A DNA stretch of 8,092 nt, taken from contig CALAVF010000205.1 in NCBI GenBank assembly GCA_937892315.1, forward strand, positions 1 to 8,092, given 5' to 3'. The notes below the pieces were generated by a model that saw only the letters and a list, made by a program, of their open reading frames with translations, made no database searches and had not been told where the DNA came from. The position numbers were made by a program, and so were the translations under genes. The first letter of the stretch is position 1. Every line of letters starts with the position of its first letter. This stretch comes from an uncultured Prevotellaceae bacterium. Lineage in GTDB: Bacteria; Bacteroidota; Bacteroidia; Bacteroidales; Bacteroidaceae. Of this stretch, positions 1-5,953 are shown one piece after another.

Positions 1-105
1 CACGATAGCCGCAACCTCTCTTAAAGCTAAACTTAGATTTTATAAAATTTAAGTTGAATTTTATAAAATCTAAGTTTAGTTTTAAGAGAGGTTGCGGCTA
101 TCGTG
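1..105. repeat. 105-base near-perfect palindrome at window edge
   Basis: Bases 1-52 are the reverse complement of bases 54-105 around a single central base at 53. Of 52 base pairs, 50 are Watson-Crick; the exceptions are 26/80 (G/T) and 50/56 (T/G). The outer ~25 bases of each arm (beginning CACGATAGCCGCAACC) are G+C-rich, while the inner part is strongly AT-rich. There is no room for a normal loop, so as RNA it would fold into one long rod. The receptor stop codon lies 81 bases to the right, so the palindrome could end that transcript, but a U-tract cannot be seen because the window starts here. Alternatives are a foldback or MITE-like element, or a contig-end assembly fold. The structure is certain; the function is not. 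Confidence 0.9.
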
Positions 106-185
106 GGTCGGGGATGCCTCGAAAAGACCCTCGGAGAAGACCGATTGGGAAACAAAGAGCACAGACATACCGATGACTTTTTTCT
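106..185. other. Intergenic spacer, nothing recognised
   Basis: This is the 80-base spacer between the edge palindrome and the receptor stop codon. I see no open reading frame of note, no hairpin followed by a T-run and no promoter match on either strand. Confidence 0.5.
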
Positions 186-2747
186 TTACAGTCGGCTCTT
201 TTCCGCATTTCCTGCACCGGTGCCCCGATACTTGGAGCGAGTGGTGTTGAAGTAGTAGGTGATGCCCAACTGGAGGTAGCGGCTCTGCTGGTACTCGGTC
301 AGATAACGAGTGTAGCGACCGTTGTAAACATTGATGTTGTAGTTGCCACCTTTGAAGATGTCGCTGAAACGGAATCGCACCAACAACGATTTGTGCAAGA
401 AGTATTTGTCAACATTGAGGTCTAACTCTTGCTGAGGCTTGCGTTCGACAAACTGGTAAAAAGCCGAGGTGTTCCATGAGTAGTTGAGACGAATCATCCA
501 GTCGTGCCTCAATCGGAACAGGTTGTTGAAGGCTCCCTCCAGCATCAGGCGTTCCAGATTCTCCGTCACCCCATACGGTTTGGCATTGAAGAACTGCCGA
601 TAGCACTCCAGTTTCAGTGTCGGATACCACACACCAAAGTGCGGATTGACGGTAAGCGAGAAGTTGATGAGTTGACGATGAGGCACGTTCATGAAGGTGG
701 AGAACATGATGTCGGATGTGTCATCGTAAGCGGTCGTGTAGTTGGTGTGGGAGTTGACCATATAGCCATATTCTGCCGTAAAATTCAGCCATCGCCAAGC
801 CAAGTTGTACTCAAAGTCATAGTTGTACATGGTCTTGAGCCACGGGTTGCCGCCCCGATAGCGGAAGTGGCTCATATAGACCACATCGTTCGACAGGTTG
901 CCATACGACGGACGGTAAACCAAGGTTCTCATGCCAAGGGTGTGCTGCCATTTGCCCCGATTCCAGCCGACGGTAAACGTGGGCATCCAATGGTTTTCGC
1001 TGCGGCTCTGGTCGGGCATTCGGACGTTGTTGTCGTAATACGCCACGTTGTTGTGCTCATAACGGGTGCCCACGCTGAAGAGCCACTTTTCGAGCGAGTA
1101 TTCCACCTCGGCAAATCCTGCCAGCATGTTTTCGTGCATGTCGTTGTCGGAGGGGCGAAGGATGTTTTCTGGGTTCTGATAAGTCTGCGTGTTGTGGCTG
1201 TTGGTGTACTCCGAACCGAAGTTCAACTTCACCTGCTTGCCCAATGGATAGGCGAGCACCAACTTGCCTGCCCACATGCGGCTGCGGCTCTCGTGCAGGG
1301 TGGTCACCGTTTGGTCGCCATACGACTCGCTCAGTTCCACCGCCTGCGTCTCCGTCGAGTTCTTCCTGCTGAGCCATGTCAGGTTCAGGTCGATGTCCAT
1401 CTTGCCGACCTTCCCGATGTAGTAGGCATCGAGCGTGGGTTGTGGCCAAGCCTTGTAACTCTCGGTCTCCTGGCAGTCAATCCTGCCCGAAGGCACCCCG
1501 TCGGTTGTGTAGGTGAGCGTGTTGGTGGAGGCGTGATAGTCTTCGGGGAAACGGCAGTCGTTGCTGTAACGCACACCCACCGTGTGGTCGTCGGCAATCT
1601 GATAGTTGAAGCCGATGTTTCCGTCCAAATCCTGCAAGCGTTCCTGCATCTTCCACGTCTGCTGCTGCTCAATGCGGTGCTGATTGCTGATGAAGATGTC
1701 CGTCGCCTCGTCTTCCACCTGCCAGAAATAGTTTTTGTAGTTCAGATGGGCAAAGATGTCGAGATTGTCCTTGCGGTAGTTGAGGTTCAGGTAATCAAAC
1801 ATCGTGTGCTTGACCGCCCATCGGGAATAGTGTGACAGGCTACCGCTCCACCCCTCGCCCTGCTGACGGCGGGTCTTGATGCGGATGACCGACGAGACAT
1901 GAGATGCGTATTGTGGGCCTGGCGTCGTGAGCACTTCGATGCTTTTGATGTCTCGAGAGTTGAGTTGCCGGAGTTCCTCTTTGTCACGCACCACACGCCC
2001 GTTGATGTAGATGAGCGGTGTCCCATCTTTGCCAGCAATGCTCACCTTGCTGTCATCCACCTGCACACGCGGCAACTGCTCCAGCACGTCGAGAGCCGTA
2101 CCCAGTTCCGCCAAGAGCGTCCCTTCCACATTCGCCATCATGCCACCCTTCATCAGCCGATAGGTGGGGAGAGTGCCTTTGACGGTCACGTTTTTCAGCA
2201 GCACATCGTCACGCTCCATCCGAATGGTGCCGAGGTCGGTCGGGGTGCATGGCAAGTAGAGGGTCTTGTAACCCACGTAACTGATTCTCGCCAAGACGTT
2301 TCGGTCCTCGCAGGGGATGGTGAAGAAGCCGTCCTCGTTGCTCACGCCGCCTAACAGAATGGTAGAATCGGAGGGTGAGAGCAATGCGATGTTGGCATAC
2401 GATACGGGCAGGTTCTGCTCGTCAACGAGACGCCCCTTCAAGTGCCGACTCGCCTTGTGGGTACACTCCACAAAGAGTTTACGTTCCCCGTTGCGGGTCA
2501 TGCGGATGGGATAAAACCCTATCATCTGCTGGATGGCATCGGGCACCGACTGGTTCTTCACCTCCGTACTCACCCGAAAGTCCTCCAACTCGTTATACAC
2601 AAAACTGATGTCATACCGCTCCGTCTGCGACTGCAACCACACGAGGGCATCCGACATGGAAACATCGCTGAAGGTGTGGGTGATGCGTTGAGCCATTGCG
2701 AGGTGAACGAAACCGCACAGCAAGAGCATGAGAAAGCATTTTTTCAT
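186..2747 (-). CDS. TonB-dependent outer-membrane receptor with N-terminal STN domain (OMP beta-barrel family)
   Basis: An 853-residue outer-membrane protein. Residues 1-19 form a signal peptide (MKK start, hydrophobic core, AMA before Q20). Residues ~21-95 look like an STN (secretin/TonB short N-terminal) domain, the periplasmic module used for signalling to an anti-sigma factor. Residues ~102-175 are a carboxypeptidase-regulatory-like beta-sandwich (KGRLVDEQNLPVSYANIAL ... GVSNEDGFF). Residues ~185-297 are the plug, with the family signature YINGRVV, then DIKSIEVLTTPGPQY and SVIRIKT. The rest is a Tyr/Trp/Asn-rich beta-barrel ending near YYFN, with a 19-residue polar tail. The plug signature fits the OMP_b-brl_3 type more than SusC, and there is no susD beside it. 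The start follows the anti-sigma stop by 15 bases and gives a clean signal peptide. It probably imports or senses a TonB-dependent ligand and passes the signal to the upstream anti-sigma/sigma pair. The ligand cannot be read from the sequence. Confidence 0.92.
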   Translation of the reverse strand: MKKCFLMLLLCGFVHLAMAQRITHTFSDVSMSDALVWLQSQTERYDISFVYNELEDFRVSTEVKNQSVPDAIQQMIGFYPIRMTRNGERKLFVECTHKASRHLKGRLVDEQNLPVSYANIALLSPSDSTILLGGVSNEDGFFTIPCEDRNVLARISYVGYKTLYLPCTPTDLGTIRMERDDVLLKNVTVKGTLPTYRLMKGGMMANVEGTLLAELGTALDVLEQLPRVQVDDSKVSIAGKDGTPLIYINGRVVRDKEELRQLNSRDIKSIEVLTTPGPQYASHVSSVIRIKTRRQQGEGWSGSLSHYSRWAVKHTMFDYLNLNYRKDNLDIFAHLNYKNYFWQVEDEATDIFISNQHRIEQQQTWKMQERLQDLDGNIGFNYQIADDHTVGVRYSNDCRFPEDYHASTNTLTYTTDGVPSGRIDCQETESYKAWPQPTLDAYYIGKVGKMDIDLNLTWLSRKNSTETQAVELSESYGDQTVTTLHESRSRMWAGKLVLAYPLGKQVKLNFGSEYTNSHNTQTYQNPENILRPSDNDMHENMLAGFAEVEYSLEKWLFSVGTRYEHNNVAYYDNNVRMPDQSRSENHWMPTFTVGWNRGKWQHTLGMRTLVYRPSYGNLSNDVVYMSHFRYRGGNPWLKTMYNYDFEYNLAWRWLNFTAEYGYMVNSHTNYTTAYDDTSDIMFSTFMNVPHRQLINFSLTVNPHFGVWYPTLKLECYRQFFNAKPYGVTENLERLMLEGAFNNLFRLRHDWMIRLNYSWNTSAFYQFVERKPQQELDLNVDKYFLHKSLLVRFRFSDIFKGGNYNINVYNGRYTRYLTEYQQSRYLQLGITYYFNTTRSKYRGTGAGNAEKSRL

Positions 2748-2762
2748 GATGGCAGTGTGGCG

Positions 2763-3422
2763 TTATGGTTCAACAATCAGGGTGTCGTCGCTCAATGTGA
2801 GGTGCAGTTGCTCAAAATGATTGAGGTCGGCAATGATGCTTTCGAGCGTCGCCTGTTTGTTCCACCTGTAGAACAGACGGAGCGTATGTGCCTGCTTGCT
2901 GCGGATGTCGAGCGTCTTGCCATAGTGGTCGGCAATGGTGCGAAGAATCTCATCCAACGGCACATTCTCGAACGTGACAGCCTCTACCGCCACAGCCGTC
3001 GAATCATTCGGCAACACTTCCTCCAGATTCGTTACATTCGTTTCATTCGTTGTTTCTGTCGGTGAACTGAACAAATCGAGCGAATGGAGGTGCCGAGTCA
3101 GCCCGATGGCTGCGTATGTGATGCCCGAAAGCATCACCACCACGGCGGCAGCGGCCGCCATCTTACGCCAACGCCAAGAAGAATTGAGAGGCTGAATGAC
3201 TGAGGATTTGAAGTGACGTTGTTCAAACTTCTCCCATTCTTCATCCTTGAGTCCGTTGGCTATCTGCTGTTTAGCCTCATCCATCTGCTGAGCCGATTCG
3301 ACAAAACGCATCGTCTCGTAAAGTTCGCGACATTCATCGTCGGCAAGCATCTCTTGCAGTTGCTCGTCGGTGTACCTTTCGGGGTGTTCCATCATCATGA
3401 GGAACTGTTCAGTCTTGTCCAT
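2763..3422 (-). CDS. Membrane anti-sigma factor with C-terminal STN-like (DUF4974-type) domain
   Basis: A 219-residue predicted single-pass inner-membrane protein. Residues 1-~85 are charged, Met/Glu-rich and helical, as expected of a cytoplasmic anti-sigma domain. Residues ~88-108 (from MAAAAAVVVMLSG) are the only membrane segment. A short Thr/Asn/Glu linker follows (TETTNETNVTN). Residues ~146-219 (from VTFENVPLDEILRTIADHYG to the end) resemble the STN-like DUF4974 domain that ends many Bacteroidetes FecR-type regulators. The beta-rich FecR domain normally found between membrane segment and C-terminus seems absent, since only ~37 residues separate them. Its ATG lies inside the end of the sigma gene (14-base overlap, different frame), which points to translational coupling and matched amounts. 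Inferred role: it holds the sigma factor at the membrane until the downstream receptor signals. The role rests mainly on gene order and architecture. Confidence 0.86.
   Translation of the reverse strand: MDKTEQFLMMMEHPERYTDEQLQEMLADDECRELYETMRFVESAQQMDEAKQQIANGLKDEEWEKFEQRHFKSSVIQPLNSSWRWRKMAAAAAVVVMLSGITYAAIGLTRHLHSLDLFSSPTETTNETNVTNLEEVLPNDSTAVAVEAVTFENVPLDEILRTIADHYGKTLDIRSKQAHTLRLFYRWNKQATLESIIADLNHFEQLHLTLSDDTLIVEP
3025..3051. repeat. Three-copy 9-base tandem repeat inside the anti-sigma gene
   Basis: ATTCGTT occurs at 3027-3033, 3036-3042 and 3045-3051, exactly 9 bases apart. On the coding strand it encodes the (T-N-x) linker TNETNVTN, just outside the membrane on the periplasmic side. 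The period is a multiple of three, so copy-number change would alter linker length without a frameshift. Confidence 0.8.
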
Positions 3423-3930
3423 TGTCTGATGATTTAAAGTGATTCTTGATTCGTTTCAATGCCTGAGCCAGATGCTTGTACACGGCGGCTTCGCTGATGC
3501 CCAGTTCAGCCGAGATGTCGGCATACCGTTTCCGCTCTTGATAGTGCATGAGAAAGACTCGGCGAGTCTGCTCTGTCAAACCCTCTTGACAGAAACGGAG
3601 CACTTCTTCCAGTTGGTCAAGTTCCCTCCCTGCCTCCAGCATGAGAGGAAGCGTGACATCTTTCTCGTCACCCATCGCCAACAGTTTTTGTGCCCTTTCC
3701 CTCACCTGCTTTCCTCGCAGCACCTTCAGGCATCGGTTCCGTACACACGTCAGAAGGAAACTGCCGGCTGTGTCGGGACGCACACGGATGGTGCCGTCCA
3801 ACAATTGGGCAAACACCTCGCTCACCGCATCCCTGCTTTCCTCGTCGTCGTGCAGCAGCACCCGTGCCAACAGGTACATCCTGTCGTAATGCTCGAGAAA
3901 AAGTTCTTTTATCGTTTCCTTGTCTGTCAT
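3409..3930 (-). CDS. ECF-type RNA polymerase sigma factor
   Basis: A 173-residue sigma-70-family protein of ECF size. Residues ~8-74 are sigma region 2: FLEHYDRMYLLARVLLHDDE and the following AVSEVFAQLL correspond to 2.1-2.2, and GSFLLTCVRNRCLKVLRGK to 2.3-2.4. Residues ~112-165 are region 4: LTEQTRRVFLMHYQERKRYA followed by the helix-turn-helix ISAELGISEAAVYKHLAQAL that would read the -35 element. Regions 1 and 3 are absent, as in other ECF factors. It is the first gene of the sigma/anti-sigma/receptor unit and its stop codon lies within the anti-sigma gene. It probably directs transcription of the receptor operon, possibly its own. The 76 bases between its start and the upstream terminator contain no promoter I can recognise with confidence, which fits transcription by an alternative sigma but does not prove it. 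Confidence 0.95.
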   Translation of the reverse strand: MTDKETIKELFLEHYDRMYLLARVLLHDDEESRDAVSEVFAQLLDGTIRVRPDTAGSFLLTCVRNRCLKVLRGKQVRERAQKLLAMGDEKDVTLPLMLEAGRELDQLEEVLRFCQEGLTEQTRRVFLMHYQERKRYADISAELGISEAAVYKHLAQALKRIKNHFKSSDNGQD

Positions 3931-4006
3931 GTCACGTTTTTATCTCTAATACCCCTAAGGTCGCTATTTCCCAACCCTCTGCCGAAAGTTTTTTACGTAT
4001 GGATAC
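3931..4006 (-). promoter_or_regulatory. Presumed promoter region of the sigma/anti-sigma/receptor unit (no motif assigned)
   Basis: This 76-base spacer lies between the bidirectional terminator and the sigma-factor ATG. Because the terminator separates the unit from the gene upstream, a promoter is expected here or overlapping the hairpin. I find no TAnnTTTG element at a proper distance from a TTTG. The call rests on gene layout alone. Confidence 0.35.
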
Positions 4007-4046
4007 AAAAAAATGCGTCACCCAATGGATTGGGCAACGCATTTTT
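4007..4046. terminator. Bidirectional intrinsic terminator
   Basis: An outer stem of 10 base pairs (AAAAATGCGT at 4009-4018 with ACGCATTTTT at 4037-4046) encloses a CA/CA internal loop and an inner stem CCCAAT/ATTGGG with a tiny loop. There is a run of T on either side depending on the strand (seven A at 4007-4013, five T at 4042-4046). It sits 19 bases past the stop codon of the wHTH gene and upstream of the sigma factor, so it ends the former transcript and insulates the latter unit. Confidence 0.88.
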
Positions 4047-4065
4047 ATTGTCGTGAAGCAAACAA

Positions 4066-4278
4066 TTACTTGAGAGAGTAAGCGTATGGATCCTTCTCGT
4101 CACCAGTCTCAACGGCGTTTACTTTGTCCTCGCGGAGCAACCAACCGAGACCAAGGTTGAAATCCTTCTCTGCAAGCTTAGTCGCTTTCTTAATCTGCTT
4201 GAATGTCTGTGCAGCCTCAGCCTCAGAAAGAGCGCTCCAAATGAGACCTGCAATGTTTCCTGCTTTTTCCTGTAACAT
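4066..4278 (-). CDS. Small winged helix-turn-helix protein (wHTH_6 / DUF2582 type)
   Basis: A 70-residue protein that is almost entirely one winged helix-turn-helix. The helices AGNIAGLIWSALSEAEAAQT and FKQIKKATKLAEKDFNLGLG are followed by the wing-like segment WLLREDKVNAVE. The pattern G-x-IW-x-AL ... QIKKATKL ... LGWLLREDK matches, from memory, the short wHTH_6 (formerly DUF2582) family found in Bacteroidetes. Members are presumed DNA-binding, but I know of no firmly assigned target. It stands alone, with its own promoter upstream and a terminator 19 bases after the stop. The region before the ATG has a weak purine-rich stretch (AAAGGTAAGG). It could regulate its own promoter or distant genes; the sequence does not decide between these. 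Confidence 0.87.
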   Translation of the reverse strand: MLQEKAGNIAGLIWSALSEAEAAQTFKQIKKATKLAEKDFNLGLGWLLREDKVNAVETGDEKDPYAYSLK

Positions 4279-4362
4279 AATCTTAAACCTTACCTTTAAT
4301 TTGTTAAACTTATTTGTTGTGGAATTAGGGGGATTTTGATGGTTCTTCTCCTAAAACCGATG

Positions 4363-4393
4363 CAAAGTTACGACCTTTCGTTAAAAAAACAAA
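4363..4393 (-). promoter_or_regulatory. Bacteroidetes-type promoter of the wHTH gene
   Basis: Reading the minus strand, a -33 element TTTG (4393-4390) is followed after exactly 19 bases by TAACTTTG (4370-4363), matching the Bacteroides consensus TTTG / TAnnTTTG. The implied start of transcription is near 4355, giving a 5' leader of roughly 75-80 bases before the ATG at 4278. Confidence 0.82.
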
Positions 4394-4423
4394 ACTTTTT
4401 CAAGAAAAAATCAAGAAAAAGTT
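4393..4423. repeat. A-tract inverted repeat next to the wHTH promoter
   Basis: Arms AACTTTTTC (4393-4401) and GAAAAAGTT (4415-4423) are exact reverse complements across a 13-base spacer. CAAGAAAAA also occurs directly repeated at 4401-4409 and 4412-4420, 11 bases apart. The block abuts and slightly overlaps the -33 element, so it could be an operator, an UP-like A-tract element or bent DNA. The repeat is certain; its role is inferred. Confidence 0.65.
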
Positions 4424-4475
4424 ACTAAAAAAGAAGAAATTAGGTAAAAATACACCAAAAGCACCCATACAAAAG

Positions 4476-4501
4476 TCAAAAAGGCTGTGTACGCACACAG
4501 C
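4476..4501 (-). terminator. Second of two tandem intrinsic terminators
   Basis: The stem GCTGTGT/ACACAGC (4484-4490 with 4495-4501, 7 base pairs) has a 4-base loop and is followed on the minus strand by CTTTTTGACTTTT. It lies about 20 bases beyond the first terminator of the pheT-yebC cluster and would catch read-through toward the wHTH promoter. Confidence 0.8.
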
Positions 4502-4516
4502 GTCACCCTCAGATAC

Positions 4517-4547
4517 AAAAAAAGGACCACGTCATTCGTAGTCCTTT
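4517..4547 (-). terminator. First intrinsic terminator, overlapping the lipoprotein stop codon
   Basis: On the minus strand AAAGGACTAC (4547-4538) pairs with GTGGTCCTTT (4530-4521) over 10 base pairs including one T/G wobble, with loop GAATGAC and a run of seven T. The TGA stop of the lipoprotein gene (4534-4532) lies within the loop, so the 5' arm encodes its last residues. Confidence 0.9.
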
Positions 4548-4942
4548 GGAGTGAAACGATATTCCACCATTTTGTCGCCTGTCGCAGCATCGTGATAGAT
4601 GTAGGTGAAACTAACTCCTGCATCTTTATGCTTGGCAAAAAGAACGGAATTGCGAACCACCTTCAAGTTCTCGTCGCCGATGTCACCGAGTTTGTCCATA
4701 AAGGCAGCCCGCTGTTCGTCGGTCAGTTGCAGCGAGTAGTACAACTTGAGGTCACCCACGGTGCTGTCGTTAGGAGTGAAGACCATGCTGTCGAGGGTGG
4801 TCACCCCATCGCCATAGGGTTGAGGGCAATGCGTCTGGGTATATTCTCGTGCTTCCCGCTCAAAACGGTCTTTCCGTTTCTCCTGGCATGAGGAGAGCAG
4901 CAGAATGGTCAATAATAATATATAAGATATACGTGCGTACAT
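4532..4942 (-). CDS. Small lipoprotein of unknown function
   Basis: A 136-residue protein with a classic lipoprotein signal: MYARISYILLLTILLLSSC, where LSSC is the lipobox and C19 the lipidation site. The mature part starts QEKRKDRFEREAREY, is strongly charged, and is followed by ~100 residues of mixed alpha/beta character with a second cysteine (C39). I do not recognise a family. The residues after the cysteine are basic rather than an acidic surface-export signal, so an inner-leaflet (periplasm-facing) location is more likely; this is inference. A longer in-frame reading exists upstream, but it would run through the TSCPD gene and bury the signal sequence. The ATG at 4942, 8 bases after the TSCPD stop, is therefore preferred. 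It is the last gene of the pheT-side cluster and its end is built into the terminator. Confidence 0.8.
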   Translation of the reverse strand: MYARISYILLLTILLLSSCQEKRKDRFEREAREYTQTHCPQPYGDGVTTLDSMVFTPNDSTVGDLKLYYSLQLTDEQRAAFMDKLGDIGDENLKVVRNSVLFAKHKDAGVSFTYIYHDAATGDKMVEYRFTPKDYE

Positions 4943-4950
4943 ATATAATA

Positions 4951-5205
4951 TTATTTTTGGATGACCTGCCGCAATGCCGTTGCCAACTGGTCGGGGCAAC
5001 TTGTTGGCTTCATGCCGCACCGCACGCCTTCCAAGCGGTTGATGACATCTTCCGCCTTCATGCCACGCACCAACTGAGAGATGCCTGCCGTGTTGCCAGC
5101 ACAACCGCCCACGAACTGGACATTGTTGATGACACCCGTAGCATCATCAACGTCCAACATAATGGCTTTGGCACACGTGCCTTTCGTTTCGTAAATCGTC
5201 TGCAT
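4951..5205 (-). CDS. TSCPD domain-containing protein (TIGR03905 type)
   Basis: An 84-residue protein carrying the diagnostic TSCPD motif at residues 68-72 (in MKPTSCPDQLA). It has four cysteines, C11 (KGTC), C35 (GGCAGN), C63 (VRCG) and C70 (TSCPD). The same domain occurs at the C-terminus of some ribonucleotide reductases, where the cysteine pattern suggests metal or redox chemistry. The stand-alone form (TIGR03905-like) has no established function that I can state. The length and the motif GGCAGN...G...G fit the stand-alone family. It starts 6 bases after the yebC stop and ends 8 bases before the lipoprotein, so it is probably co-transcribed with both. Confidence 0.9.
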   Translation of the reverse strand: MQTIYETKGTCAKAIMLDVDDATGVINNVQFVGGCAGNTAGISQLVRGMKAEDVINRLEGVRCGMKPTSCPDQLATALRQVIQK

Positions 5206-5211
5206 GGTGGC

Positions 5212-5943
5212 TTACTTCATATTGGTGTACACATTCTGCACATCGTCAAACTCTTCGAGACGCTCCACCATCTTGTCGATGGTCTCACGCTGCTCGTCGG
5301 TCACTTCCTTCAGGTCGTTAGGCACGTAAGTGAACTCTGCACCCGTGATTTCGTAGCCACCATCCTCGAGGAACTTCTGAATCTGAGCGAACGACTTAGG
5401 ATCGCCATAGATGGTGATGGTCGTTTCATCCTTCTCTTCGTCATATTCCTCGTCGTACTCGTCGTTCACGCCAAACTCGATGGCTTCGAGGATGAACTCG
5501 TCCATGTCGAGACCTTCCTTCTTCTTGAAAGTGAACTGGCTGTAGTGGTCGAACAGGAACGAGAGCGAACCTGTCGTGCCCATGTTGCCGCTGAACTTGT
5601 TGAACACCGAACGAACGTCAGCCACGGTGCGAGTGGTGTTGTCGGTCAAGGTATCTACAAACACAGCCACGCCGTGAGGACCATAGCCTTCGTAAGTCAC
5701 GCTCTTCCAAGCAGACTTGTCCTTGCCGATGGCATTCTTGATGGCACGGTCGATATTATCCTTTGGCATATTCTCATGGCGACAAGTCGCAATGACGGCA
5801 CGAAGGTGTGCGTTGTTGTCGGGGTCAGGACCACCTTCTGCCACAGCAATGGCAATCTGCTTGCCAAGGCGTGTGAAAGTCTTTGCCATGTTACCCCATC
5901 TTTTCAGTTTTCTCGCTTTACGGAACTCAAATGCTCTTCCCAT
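5212..5943 (-). CDS. yebC: YebC/PmpR-family protein (TACO1 homologue)
   Basis: A 243-residue protein of usual family length. The basic N-terminus (MGRAFEFRKARKLKRW) is followed by the first domain, with KTFTRLGKQIAIAVAEGG and NNAHLRAVIATCRHENMPKD, then DRAIKNA and the hallmark YEGYGPHGVAVFVD with TLTDNTTRTVADVRSVF. The segment GNMGTTGSLSFLFDH leads into an acidic C-terminal domain (EYDEEYDEEKDE). Family members were first described as transcriptional regulators, and mitochondrial TACO1 and recent bacterial work point to a role in translation. Sitting directly after pheT suits the translation role. The ATG at 5943 is preferred over one 12 codons upstream, because those extra residues (QIVNCQIVNK) are only a translation of the AT-rich heptamer repeat and lack family similarity. 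No Shine-Dalgarno sequence is evident. Confidence 0.95.
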   Translation of the reverse strand: MGRAFEFRKARKLKRWGNMAKTFTRLGKQIAIAVAEGGPDPDNNAHLRAVIATCRHENMPKDNIDRAIKNAIGKDKSAWKSVTYEGYGPHGVAVFVDTLTDNTTRTVADVRSVFNKFSGNMGTTGSLSFLFDHYSQFTFKKKEGLDMDEFILEAIEFGVNDEYDEEYDEEKDETTITIYGDPKSFAQIQKFLEDGGYEITGAEFTYVPNDLKEVTDEQRETIDKMVERLEEFDDVQNVYTNMK

Positions 5944-5953
5944 AATCTTATTT

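Noticed and set aside
1..105. The palindrome as a CRISPR repeat or an insertion-sequence end
   Set aside because: There is no second repeat-spacer unit and no transposase gene beside it. Only one palindrome is present, so a mobile-element call would be speculation.
504..1835. A 443-codon open frame on the plus strand
   Set aside because: It lies wholly opposite the TonB-dependent receptor gene, whose signal peptide, domains and length are all as expected. The plus-strand translation shows no recognisable domain and looks like an antisense shadow.
3409..3930. A sus-like glycan utilisation locus
   Set aside because: No susD-like lipoprotein, glycoside hydrolase or sulfatase gene is present, and the receptor plug fits the OMP_b-brl_3 type better than SusC.
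4943..5104. A 54-codon upstream extension of the lipoprotein gene
   Set aside because: It overlaps the TSCPD gene in another frame and would place the lipoprotein signal sequence in mid-protein.
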